From Pseudomonadota bacterium (GTDB lineage: Bacteria > Desulfobacterota > SM23-61), in the NCBI GenBank assembly GCA_018819135.1, contig JAHJQK010000051.1, positions 1-64,000 on the forward strand: DNA of 64,000 nt. The letters are read 5' to 3'. Below are positions 8,435-17,100 of this stretch, piece after piece. A model generated the notes under the pieces. That model ran no database searches and was not told where the DNA came from. It saw only the letters and a list, made by a program, of their open reading frames with translations. Position 1 is the stretch's first letter; each line of letters opens with the position of its first letter. The position numbers and the translations under genes were made by a program.

Positions 8435-9433
8435 ATGAACGAGATCAGACAGAACAAGGCGACCAAACAGTGGGTCATCTATGCCACAGCCAGGGGAAAG
8501 CGGCCCCATGACTTTCGGCGTCAAAAGGACGAAAGTGAGCCGTTGTCTGTATTCGATCAGGGCTGTCCATTCTGCCCGGGAAACGAAGGGATGCTTCCAT
8601 CGATACTCATAGAAGTGCCTGGTAAGAAACCAAATCTCTGGCAGGCCCGGGTGGTTCCCAATAAGTTTCCTGCATTAACTCCTGAGGGAGATACGAGCAG
8701 ATTCACAAAAGGTATTTACGTGGGCATGCAGGGATATGGCAAGCATGAGGTCATTATTGAAACCCCCTTTCATAATCAACAGATCGCTCAGATGTCTCCA
8801 GAAGAAGTGGAGATTATTATTGAAACATATCACAGGCGTTATGTTGATCTCATGAAAGAACACAAGAACATGATGATCATCATCTTCCGCAATCACGGAT
8901 TGCAGGCAGGAACCTCTCTTGTTCATCCTCATTCCCAGATCATCGTGACCGGCATGGTGCCGAACCATATTCGATGGAGGGAAGAGGAATCTCAGCGATA
9001 CTTTGACGAATGGGGGAGGTGCGTGTACTGCGATATCCTGGATTTTGAAATTCGAGATCGGAAGCGTGTTGTTTTGGAGGACTCCTCCTTTTTGGTCTTT
9101 GTGCCTTATGCAGCAGAGGGTCCTTTTGAAATCTGGATTATGCCCAAAAACCACCAGGCCAGTTTCGGACAAATCTCTGATGAATCGAAATCGGATCTGG
9201 CATTCGGCCTCCGGGAAATTCTGGCCAGACTTCACAAGAAACTGAACAATCCTGACTATAATTACGTCATTAATACATCCCCACAATATAAGGCGGACGA
9301 ACCCCAGTTGCACTGGTACCTTCAGATCCGGCCACGGTTAACAACTCAAGCTGGTTTTGAAATTGGTTCGGGTATCAGCATTAACCCTTCCCTTCCTGAA
9401 ACGGACGCTGATTTTTTGAACAAGGAGGAATAG
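8435..9433 (+). CDS. galT: Galactose-1-phosphate uridylyltransferase (GalT-type)
   Basis: HIT-superfamily nucleotidyltransferase of 332 residues. It shows the zinc pair CPFCPGNE at about residues 47-54, the partner Cys pair CVYCDI, RVVPNKFPAL, and the active-site segment GTSLVHPHSQI carrying the nucleophilic His. It would exchange UMP between UDP-glucose and a sugar-1-phosphate; some bacterial members use ADP/ATP and act as sugar-1-phosphate adenylyltransferases, so substrate is not settled. It stands four bases before the baeRF3 gene, suggesting co-transcription, and fits conversion of sugar phosphates in the glycogen/trehalose cluster. Confidence 0.85.
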   Translation: MNEIRQNKATKQWVIYATARGKRPHDFRRQKDESEPLSVFDQGCPFCPGNEGMLPSILIEVPGKKPNLWQARVVPNKFPALTPEGDTSRFTKGIYVGMQGYGKHEVIIETPFHNQQIAQMSPEEVEIIIETYHRRYVDLMKEHKNMMIIIFRNHGLQAGTSLVHPHSQIIVTGMVPNHIRWREEESQRYFDEWGRCVYCDILDFEIRDRKRVVLEDSSFLVFVPYAAEGPFEIWIMPKNHQASFGQISDESKSDLAFGLREILARLHKKLNNPDYNYVINTSPQYKADEPQLHWYLQIRPRLTTQAGFEIGSGISINPSLPETDADFLNKEE

Positions 9434-9436
9434 GAG

Positions 9437-10588
9437 ATGAACTTACTGTCCAAAGAGGAACTTAAAACGCTCATTGAGAAACCTGAGGGATGGTGCGTTT
9501 CCATCTATATACCGACCCACCGGGCATTTCCGGAAACGAAGCAGGATCCGATTCGATTCAAGAATCTGCTACGAGAGGCGGAGGAGCGCTTGAAAGCCGC
9601 GGGGCTTCGCTCCCCGGACGCGAAGAAATTGTTGAAGCCGGCCAAACCCCTGATCAAAGATGGTCTTTTCTGGCAGTATCAGGCTGATGGATTGGCTACG
9701 TTCATCTCTTCGGATTTATTTTATCATTATCGTCTGCCCCTCAAGTTCGATGAATTATTGGTAGTCACTGACCGGTTTCACATCAAGCCTCTACTTCCTC
9801 TCTTCAGCCATGAAGGACGGTTTTACATTTTAGCTCTCAGTCAGAACGAAGTGAGGTTCTTTCAGTGCACCCGGTACAGTGTGAAGGAGGTGGAACCGGA
9901 AAATGTTCCCCGGAGCCTGAGTGAGGCCCTGAAGTATGACGACCCGGAGAGACAGCTACAGTTCCATACCCGTGCACCGGCGGCCGGAGGCGAGCGGGCA
10001 GCAATGTTTCATGGCCATGGCGTGGGAAAGGACGATACGAAGGACAATATTCTGAGATTTTTTCACCTGCTGGACCAGGGGCTCTATGCCCTGATCGGCA
10101 AGGAGAACGCGCCTCTCGTCCTGGCAGGCGTCGATTACCTCTTTCCAATTTACAGAGAAGCAAACAGGTATCCCCATCTGATGGAGCAGGGAATTGTTGG
10201 AAACCCTGAAGGTTTGAAGGGAGAAGAACTGCACGAGCAGGCATGGAGGATTGCGGAGCCCTATTTTCTCAAGGCACAGGAAGAAGCCATTACCCAATAT
10301 AAGCAGTTAGCTGGGAGCGACCGAGCTTCAAACAACCTTAAGGCAATTGTTGAGGGAGCCTATGATGGGCGAATCGAAATCTTAATTGTGGCGGTGGGCA
10401 TCCAGCAATGGGGTTTCTTTGATTTAAAGACACGGATGGTCCATCTTCACCAGGAGCCAGAACTCGGAGATGAAGATCTGCTTGATTTCGCAGCGGTTCA
10501 AACATACTTAAATGGGGGAACGGTCTATGCATTGAAGCCGGAGGAGATGCCGGATGAGGCGCCCGTGGCTGCAGTATTTCGTTATTGA
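9437..10588 (+). CDS. baeRF3-type (bacterial archaeo-eukaryotic release factor-like) protein
   Basis: Protein of 383 residues in the family of bacterial homologues of the eRF1/Pelota middle domain. Visible features are the N-terminal segment CVSIYIPTHRAFPETKQDPI, a central RFYILALSQNEVRFFQ strand with a following His-rich stretch (FHGHGVGKDDTKDNILRFF), and a C-terminal eRF1-like part (APLVLAGVDYLFPIYREAN). The family is predicted to act on stalled ribosomes, but no function is proven. It is only three bases past galT and lies among Usp and glycolysis genes, suggesting a stress or hibernation role. Confidence 0.75.
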   Translation: MNLLSKEELKTLIEKPEGWCVSIYIPTHRAFPETKQDPIRFKNLLREAEERLKAAGLRSPDAKKLLKPAKPLIKDGLFWQYQADGLATFISSDLFYHYRLPLKFDELLVVTDRFHIKPLLPLFSHEGRFYILALSQNEVRFFQCTRYSVKEVEPENVPRSLSEALKYDDPERQLQFHTRAPAAGGERAAMFHGHGVGKDDTKDNILRFFHLLDQGLYALIGKENAPLVLAGVDYLFPIYREANRYPHLMEQGIVGNPEGLKGEELHEQAWRIAEPYFLKAQEEAITQYKQLAGSDRASNNLKAIVEGAYDGRIEILIVAVGIQQWGFFDLKTRMVHLHQEPELGDEDLLDFAAVQTYLNGGTVYALKPEEMPDEAPVAAVFRY

Positions 10589-10618
10589 TCAGAAATTTAA
10601 ATAAGATGGAGATGGCAG

Positions 10619-10927
10619 ATGAAGATCGGTATTGTGGGTGGCGGATTCGTTGGATCAACAACAGCCTATGCAATGGTGATGAGGGGGATCGGCGGAGAAA
10701 TTTTGCACGATCACCGGGCCATACTTACGGTATGTACGCCTATGAATGATGTAGCTGATGTCTCCAAGGTCACTGTTTCCCTTCCCCATCTTGTGGGTGG
10801 GCAGGGTATCCTTGCGACTTTTCCTCTTCCTCTCAACGAGGGAGAGCAATCGGCATTACAAAAAAGCGCCCGAACAATACGGGAAGTGATCGACGAACTG
10901 GAAAGGCCTTCGAAAGGAAGGAAATAG
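10619..10927 (+). pseudogene. L-lactate/malate dehydrogenase with large in-frame internal deletion
   Basis: The frame joins an N-terminal NAD-binding start (MKIGIVGGGFVGSTTAYAMV) to the C-terminal end of an LDH (ILHDHRAILTVCTPMNDVAD through SARTIREVIDELE). About 200 middle residues, including the Gln/Arg specificity loop and the catalytic His, are gone, so the 102-residue product cannot be an enzyme. The joint lies near 10705-10712. A complete LDH with closely similar ends stands at 22.6 kb. The open frame across the joint is notable but may be chance. Confidence 0.85.
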
Positions 10928-10934
10928 ACAGCCC

Positions 10935-11204
10935 ATGGAAAAGAGAAAAAGATCGGAGTTGCACACCCGAGTGGATGTTGGAAAGTTCAATAGGGCTTAC
11001 CGACTCCTTTCGAAAAGTTTTGCATCTCCTTTCAGGGAGACCTATCTTCGTGGCAAGACCGAGTTCAGGGACTTTCTTTACGAGAAAATGGGCTGTTCGC
11101 TTCTGGAGGCGGAGATCTTGGTGGATGCCCTGGAAAAGAATGGAAAGATCGAATTTAGAAGATTTCGCAAAGGCATGCGTTACGGGGAGTGGAAAATCCA
11201 TTAA
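10935..11204 (+). CDS. Hypothetical basic protein, 89 residues
   Basis: Not recognised. A short, soluble, Lys/Arg/Glu-rich protein without membrane segment; the C-terminal half ([20 protein letters not shown]) looks like a small helical winged-type fold. ATG 10935 is seven bases after the broken LDH frame, and the gene ends 29 bp before fbaB, so it is in the same transcript. Codon use resembles the neighbours, supporting a real gene. Confidence 0.6.
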   Translation: MEKRKRSELHTRVDVGKFNRAYRLLSKSFASPFRETYLRGKTEFRDFLYEKMGCSLLEAEILVDALEKNGKIEFRRFRKGMRYGEWKIH

Positions 11205-11233
11205 CTCCAAATTGGGATGACGGAGGTGTTTTT

Positions 11234-12283
11234 ATGATGATTGAAAAAATTGAAGGATGGTTGGGAAAAGATCGATCCCTGTTAGAGTATAAGTGTAAGG
11301 GAATCCCAAAAGAGCGGCTCCATTTACCAGGTCCAGACTTTATCGAGCGGGTTCTGATACCGTCGGATCGACCCGTGGCCGTTCTCCGAAATTTGAGATG
11401 GATGTTTAAGACTGGAAGATTGGCGGATACAGGATATTTATCCATTCTTCCGGTAGATCAGGGAATTGAACATTCGGCAGGGGCCTCCTTTGCTCCAAAT
11501 CCCATCTATTTTGATCCGGAGAAGATCATCGAACTCGCCATCGAGGGAGGATGTAATGCGGTCGCCTCCACCGTTGGAGTGCTTGGTGCCGTGGCCCGAA
11601 AATATGCCCATCGGATACCCTTCATCGTCAAAGTGAACCACAATGAACTCCTCTCTTATCCTAACACCTATGATTAGGTGTTGTTTGCCAGCGTAGAGAA
11701 AGCCTTCGAGATGGGTGCCGTGGGAATTGGAGCGACGATCTACTTCGGTTCGCAGGAGTCGAGAAGGCAGATTGTCGAGATTTCGAATATTTTCGAACGG
11801 GCTCACGAATTGGGAATGTTCACCGTGCTGTGGTGTTATTTGCGCAACGCGGAGTTCAAGGCCGATAAGGATTACGAAGTGGCTGCGGACCTTACGGGGC
11901 AGGCCAATCACCTGGGGGTGACCATTCAAGCCGATATTGTCAAGCAGAAGCAGCCGGAACATAACGGAGGATTTATAGCTTTAAAGTTCGGGAAGATGGA
12001 TGAAAAAATGTATACCCAGTTGGCTCCCGACCATCCCATCGAGTGGACCCGATATCAGGTCGCCAATTGTTACATGGGTCGGACAGGATTGATCAATTCC
12101 GGTGGAGCATCTGGGGAAGACGATCTGAGCCAAGCCGTGCGTACAGCAGTGATCAACAAACGGGCAGGAGGCATGGGACTAATTACAGGACGAAAGGCAT
12201 TTCAAAAAGCGATGAAAGACGGTGTGGCCCTGCTCCATGCGGTCCAAGATGTCTATCTCTGTAAGGAGGTGAATGTAGCTTAG
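11234..12283 (+). pseudogene. fbaB: Class I fructose-bisphosphate aldolase (FbaB/DhnA type) with in-frame TAG
   Basis: Aldolase cleaving or forming fructose-1,6-bisphosphate, 350 codons including one internal stop, the usual FbaB length. Landmarks: [36 protein letters not shown], the Schiff-base Lys region QADIVKQK, then [23 protein letters not shown] at 11675-11677 (codon 148) interrupts an otherwise perfect frame; at this place E. coli FbaB, as I recall it, has Gln, so a single CAG-to-TAG change explains it. It may be a nonsense mutation, a suppressed stop or an error. ATG 11234 follows GGAGGT. The gene feeds the adjacent GAPDH. Confidence 0.88.
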
Positions 12284-12307
12284 GAAGGAGCCCCTTCCCC
12301 TTTGATG

Positions 12308-12327
12308 CCTGCCTGCCGATAGGCAGG
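12308..12327. repeat. Short palindrome CCTGCCT/AGGCAGG
   Basis: A 7-bp stem with a six-base loop (GCCGAT) in the 80-bp gap between fbaB and the first gap gene. Palindromes of this composition are scattered in many environmental genomes. It may serve as an intercistronic stabilising hairpin. Confidence 0.35.
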
Positions 12328-12362
12328 GAGGAGGGCCAGGGGTACAAGAAAGGAGGTTCATC

Positions 12363-13369
12363 ATGGTAAACGTTGCAATTAATGGATTGGGGAGAATTGG
12401 AAGGGCTACTTTTAAGATCATCTTAGACACACCGGACTGGAGTTAAAGGCCATTAACGATCTCATTCCTTCCGATCACCTTGCCTATTTGTTAAAGTATG
12501 ACACGGTTTATGGAAGATATGAGAAGAAAGTGGAAAGTGATCAAGATGCCTTGGTAGTAGACGGGAAAAAGTACAGGGTACTGAATGAGAAGGACCCCTC
12601 CTCTCTTCCCTGGGGTGATTTAGGAATCGATGTGGTGTTCGAATGCACGGGCATCTTTAATAAAAAGGGAGATCTGGAAAAGCATATCAAGGCCGGTGCG
12701 AAGCATGTGATCCTCTCCGCTCCGGCAAAGGATGATGAAGTGATCACGGTTGTCCATGGCGTGAATCAACCCAAGGAGACAGTTCAGATTCTGTCCTGCG
12801 CCAGTTGCACGACCAATTGTATTACGCCTGTGGTCGAGATTATGGAAAGAAGGATAGGCATCAAGAAAGCGACCATGACCACCATCCATGCCTATACATC
12901 AACTCAGGCCATCGTGGACGGCCCAAATAAAAAATGGAGAAGAGGAAGAGCGGGTGCCATGAATTTTGTGCCCACTTCCACAGGAGCAGCTATTGCCACA
13001 ACGAAGGCCCTTCCTCAATACCAGGGAAAGTTTGACGGCGTAGCCGTGCGCGGACCGGTCCCGGTCGGTTCGATTGCGAATATTGTCTTCGTGACTTCGA
13101 AAAAGACTACAGTCGAAGAGGTGAATAAAATATTCAAAGAAGAATCCGAGAGCCCCCGATACAGAGGGATTTTAGGAGTTTCGAGAGATCCAATCGTCTC
13201 ATCGGATATTATCAAAGATCCTCGGGCCTCTATTATTGACTTAGAAATGACCCAGGTGGTGGATGGAGACCTCGTGAAGGTAATGAGCTGGTACGACAAC
13301 GAATGGGGCTATACGAATCAGATGATCAGGGAGGCCTTACGGATTGTTAAAGAATCGAAGAAAGAATGA
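12363..13369 (+). pseudogene. gap: Glyceraldehyde-3-phosphate dehydrogenase, copy 1, frameshifted
   Basis: Type I GAPDH. ATG 12363 opens MVNVAINGLGRIGRATFKII, then the frame stops at 12444. Resuming one frame over from about 12434 (GLELKAINDL) gives the rest: the NAD fold, catalytic Cys motif SCASCTTNCITP, HAYTSTQ and the C-terminal WYDNEWGYTNQM. One missing base near 12433 accounts for it. Everything else is intact and full length (about 335 residues). A second, unbroken and quite divergent GAPDH lies at 21.3 kb. Position directly after fbaB suggests the two worked together in glycolysis or gluconeogenesis. Confidence 0.88.
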
Positions 13370-13437
13370 ATTATATCTGAGAATCATCTAAGAAAGGAGA
13401 ATCGAGATTTAAAATTCAATGGAAGGAGGAAAAAGAA

Positions 13438-14550
13438 ATGTTACCTTTCAAAAAAATTCTTTGTCCAACAGATTTCAGTGAGCCGTCCTCGGAGGCCTTG
13501 AAGGTGGCGAGCGAGATGGCCGCTCACTTCGGATCGGAACTGCTGCTTCTCCACGTGGTCACCCCTGTGGTCGTATCCCCTGACGTCATAGTCGTCCCGC
13601 CGGTCACCGTTCCGGTCAGTGAACAGGAACTGGAGGAACCGGCGAAAAAGTCCCTGGAAGAGATGGTCCAGAGATACGAATCACAGGGGCTGAGGGCCCG
13701 TTTCCTCCTTCTCCGCGGAAATGCCGCAGACGAAATCCTTCGGGCGGCGGAGGAAGAGAAGGTGGATCAAATCGTGATCGCCACCCGCGGCCGGACGGGA
13801 CTGGATCGATTCATCTTCGGCTCCGTCGCCGAGAAAGTCGTACGCTTTGCCAAATGTCCCGTCCTCACCATCCCGGGTCGAGTCTCTGGCGAGGCAGCAG
13901 AAGAGACCGCTCCCGGGGGAGGAAAAGCGCCGGAAGAAAAATCCGCAGGGGAAAAGACCTATCAGGAAAAAGTAGAAGCTCAACTGAAAGAATGGGGGGC
14001 CAAAATTGACGAAATGAGGGCCCAGGCTGAAAAAGTAAAGGCCAAAATAATAAGGAGATATGAGGACCAGGTTGGAGAACTGCGAGCCAAAGAGGAGGCC
14101 GTCCGGCAGAAGATGCTGGAGATCAGAAACGTGGGCGAAGGAGCCTGGGAGGATTCTAAAAGCGATATGGAGAAAAGCTTGGATTCGCTGAGGAATGACC
14201 TCGAACGAGCGCTTTCAAAATTAGAGGAGACCATTTCAGAAACGGCCCAAAAGCTATCAACGAAGAAAGCAGGGTATGTACAGAGGATCGAGGCTCAGCT
14301 CAAGGACTGGGGAGGCAAGATCGATTCCCTGAAAACCAGGGCGGAGACCCCGACGACCGAAGTCAAAACGAAGTACCTTCAACAGGTCGAAGAGTTGAGG
14401 AGGAAACAGGAGACGGCCAGGGAGAAGCTCCAGGAAATCAAGGGATCCGGCGGCAAGGCATGGGAAGACATGAAAGGGGGCGTGGACCAGGCATTGGCTG
14501 ACCTGAAAAAAGGCCTAACCCAGGCCATCTCCCGGTTTAAAGAAAAATAG
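13438..14550 (+). CDS. UspA domain fused to two coiled-coil stress repeats
   Basis: Protein of 370 residues. Residues 1-148 form a UspA domain with the nucleotide signature ATRGRTGLDRFIFGSVAEKV. After a charged linker (about 150-172) come two copies of a helical repeat of about 90 residues, at about 174-265 and 279-370, each with the pattern EAQLK-[DE]-WG-x-KID, a KEEA/KQETA segment and G-x-x-AWED-M-x-x near the end. The repeat resembles the cyanobacterial sll1863-type stress family and recurs in the lipoprotein at 29.6 kb. Amphipathic heptads suggest oligomerisation or membrane contact. GGAGGA ribosome site before ATG; ppsA starts eight bases on. Confidence 0.82.
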   Translation: MLPFKKILCPTDFSEPSSEALKVASEMAAHFGSELLLLHVVTPVVVSPDVIVVPPVTVPVSEQELEEPAKKSLEEMVQRYESQGLRARFLLLRGNAADEILRAAEEEKVDQIVIATRGRTGLDRFIFGSVAEKVVRFAKCPVLTIPGRVSGEAAEETAPGGGKAPEEKSAGEKTYQEKVEAQLKEWGAKIDEMRAQAEKVKAKIIRRYEDQVGELRAKEEAVRQKMLEIRNVGEGAWEDSKSDMEKSLDSLRNDLERALSKLEETISETAQKLSTKKAGYVQRIEAQLKDWGGKIDSLKTRAETPTTEVKTKYLQQVEELRRKQETAREKLQEIKGSGGKAWEDMKGGVDQALADLKKGLTQAISRFKEK

Positions 14551-14558
14551 GGGGCACC

Positions 14559-17009
14559 ATGTCAGGAATGAATGAATCCATTCGCTGGTTCGGGGCGCTG
14601 AACTCAAAGGACGTGCCTCTGGTGGGAGGGAAGAATGCCTCCCTGGGGGAGATGATTCAATCCCTGAAAGAAGAGAACATCCGGGTCCCCGACGGTTTTG
14701 CAACCACGGCCGAGGCCTACTGGAGATTCTTGGAGAAAAACGATCTCAAGGGTCAGATCCAGGGATATTTGCAGGAGTGGGAAAGCGGGGGAAAAACCCT
14801 GGAAAAGGCCGGGAAAGCCATCCGTAACCTTTTCCTCCGGGGCCAATTTCCCGAGGAAATCGCCGAGGAAATCCGCCAGGCCTACCGGCAGCTCAGCCAG
14901 AAGTACGAGGTCGACGAGGTGGACGTAGCCGTGCGCAGCAGCGCCACCGCCGAAGATCTTCCGGAGGCCAGCTTTGCCGGCCAGCAGGAAACCTTCCTGA
15001 ACGTCAGTGGCGAGGAGGACCTGCTGGATGCCTGCAGGAAATGTTACTCTTCCCTCTTCACCGACCGGGCCATCGCCTACCGAAAAGAACAGGGGTTCGA
15101 TCACCTGAAGGTGGCCCTCTCCGTGGGAGTTCAGAAGATGGTCCGGTCGGACAAGGGGAGCGCCGGGGTGATGTTCACCATCGATACCGATACGGGATTT
15201 CGGGATGTGGTGGTCATCAATGCTGCCTGGGGGTTGGGAGAAAATGTCGTCCAGGGAACCGTGAACCCGGATGAATACACGGTCTTCAAGCCTCTTCTGG
15301 GTAAAGATCATCTCCGGCCGATCATCGACAAGACCCTGGGCGATAAAGGGAAGAAAATGGTTTACTCCAGAGGAGGAAGCCAAACCACCAAGAACATCGA
15401 TACGCCCAAGAAGGAGCGGCAGGCCTCCGTGCTAGAAGATGAAGCCATCCTGAAGCTGTCCCGCTGGGCTTGCGCCATCGAAAAACACTACGGAAAGCCC
15501 ATGGACATCGAGTGGGCCAGGGACGGGGAAACTCAAGATTTGTACATCGTGCAGGCCCGCCCGGAAACCGTTCAGTCGCAGAAACAGCCGGGTTCGATGA
15601 AGCATTACACCTTGAAGGAGAGGGGACGGCGTCTTCTTTCCGGCCTGAGCATCGGGCAGGCCATCGCCGCAGGGAAAGCCTGCCTGATCAAGAGCGCCGA
15701 GGAAATTCACCGGTTCGAAAAGGGCTCGATCCTGGTCACCGAGATGACCGATCCCGATTGGGTGCCCATCATGAAGCAGGCCGCCGGGATTGTGACCGAT
15801 TCCGGCGGGCGGACCAGCCATGCAGCCATCGTCAGCCGGGAGCTGGGAGTCCCGGCGGTGGTGGGGACCGGAGAGGCGACGGAAACCCTGAAAGACGGCC
15901 AGGAGATCACCCTCTCCTGCGCCGAAGGCGATGAGGGATACATCTATGAGGGAATCCTGGAATACGGGGAAGAAGAGATCGACCTGTCCAGGATCCCCCG
16001 GACCCAGACCCAAATCATGATGAACATCGCCAGCCCGGCTGCGGCCTTGCGCTGGTGGCGGCTGCCGTGCGAAGGAATCGGCCTGGCCCGGATGGAATAC
16101 ATCATCAACAACCTCATCCAGATCCATCCCATGGCCCTGGTGAAGTTTGATGAGTTGGAGGACCGTGGGGCCAAGAAGCGGATCGAGGAACTGACCCGGG
16201 GGTATGAGGAAAAAACCCGGTATTTCGTCGACCGCCTCTCCCGGGGGATCGCCAAGATCGCCGCCTCCCAGCATCCCCACCCGGTGATCGTCCGGATGAG
16301 CGACTTCAAGACCAACGAGTATGCCAACCTGATCGGGGGCAGGCAGTTTGAGCCCGAGGAAGAAAACCCCATGCTCGGCTTCCGGGGAGCCAGCCGGTAC
16401 TACAGCGACCGCTACCGAGAGGGTTTTGCCCTGGAGTGCCGGGCGATCAAAAGGGTACGGGAGGAGATGGGCTTCACCAACGTGGTCATCATGATCCCCT
16501 TCTGCCGGACCCTGGAGGAGGCCGACCGGGTTCTGCAGGTTCTTGCCCGAAATGGACTCCCAAGGGGAGAGAAGAGGCTCCAGGTCTATGTCATGTGCGA
16601 GATCCCCTCCAACGTGGTCCTGGCGGAGGAGTTTGCCGAACGCTTCGACGGGTTTTCCATCGGCAGCAACGACCTCACTCAGCTGGTTCTCGGAGTGGAC
16701 CGGGACTCTGCAGAGCTCCCCCACCTTTTCGATGAGCGGAATAAAGCGGTCAAAAAGATGATGAAGGAGTTGATCAAAACTGCCCATCAGGCCGGGTCCA
16801 AGGTCGGAATCTGCGGCCAGGGCCCTAGCGACTATCCGGAACTGGCCGCTTTCCTGGTGGAAGCGGGAATCGATTCCATCTCCCTGAACCCGGACAGCGT
16901 CATTGAAGTGAAAAAGCGGGTGGCCCAGATCGAAAGGGCCAGCCCGAGCCTCGTTACCCGGACCTTAAAGAGAATTTTTCCTGGTCTGAGATCTGGTTCC
17001 TCCAGGTAA
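14559..17009 (+). CDS. ppsA: Phosphoenolpyruvate synthase (pyruvate, water dikinase)
   Basis: Three-domain enzyme of 816 residues, normal for PpsA (about 790-820): N-terminal ATP-grasp (GGKNASLGEMI, VRSSATAEDLPEASFAGQQ), central phosphohistidine domain with GGRTSHAAIVSRELGVPAV (His at codon 421), and a C-terminal PEP-binding barrel ending in GICGQGPSDYPE. It makes PEP from pyruvate and ATP with release of AMP and phosphate. With the aldolase and GAPDH upstream it would permit gluconeogenic flux. It follows the Usp fusion by eight bases and is likely in that operon. No defects seen. Confidence 0.95.
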   Translation: MSGMNESIRWFGALNSKDVPLVGGKNASLGEMIQSLKEENIRVPDGFATTAEAYWRFLEKNDLKGQIQGYLQEWESGGKTLEKAGKAIRNLFLRGQFPEEIAEEIRQAYRQLSQKYEVDEVDVAVRSSATAEDLPEASFAGQQETFLNVSGEEDLLDACRKCYSSLFTDRAIAYRKEQGFDHLKVALSVGVQKMVRSDKGSAGVMFTIDTDTGFRDVVVINAAWGLGENVVQGTVNPDEYTVFKPLLGKDHLRPIIDKTLGDKGKKMVYSRGGSQTTKNIDTPKKERQASVLEDEAILKLSRWACAIEKHYGKPMDIEWARDGETQDLYIVQARPETVQSQKQPGSMKHYTLKERGRRLLSGLSIGQAIAAGKACLIKSAEEIHRFEKGSILVTEMTDPDWVPIMKQAAGIVTDSGGRTSHAAIVSRELGVPAVVGTGEATETLKDGQEITLSCAEGDEGYIYEGILEYGEEEIDLSRIPRTQTQIMMNIASPAAALRWWRLPCEGIGLARMEYIINNLIQIHPMALVKFDELEDRGAKKRIEELTRGYEEKTRYFVDRLSRGIAKIAASQHPHPVIVRMSDFKTNEYANLIGGRQFEPEEENPMLGFRGASRYYSDRYREGFALECRAIKRVREEMGFTNVVIMIPFCRTLEEADRVLQVLARNGLPRGEKRLQVYVMCEIPSNVVLAEEFAERFDGFSIGSNDLTQLVLGVDRDSAELPHLFDERNKAVKKMMKELIKTAHQAGSKVGICGQGPSDYPELAAFLVEAGIDSISLNPDSVIEVKKRVAQIERASPSLVTRTLKRIFPGLRSGSSR

Positions 17010-17100
17010 GAAAACGCCAAGGCCCGGAATCCTCCATCGATGGGATCCCAGGGACCGGGCTTCCCTCGGCCCTCGAATTGGGGTTGAGCAGGAAACCGCC

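Noticed and set aside
15432-16787. Long - strand frame opposite ppsA (451 codons)
   Set aside because: It is antisense to a fully conserved PEP synthase and is a by-product of GC-rich third positions; no domain or ribosome site is seen.
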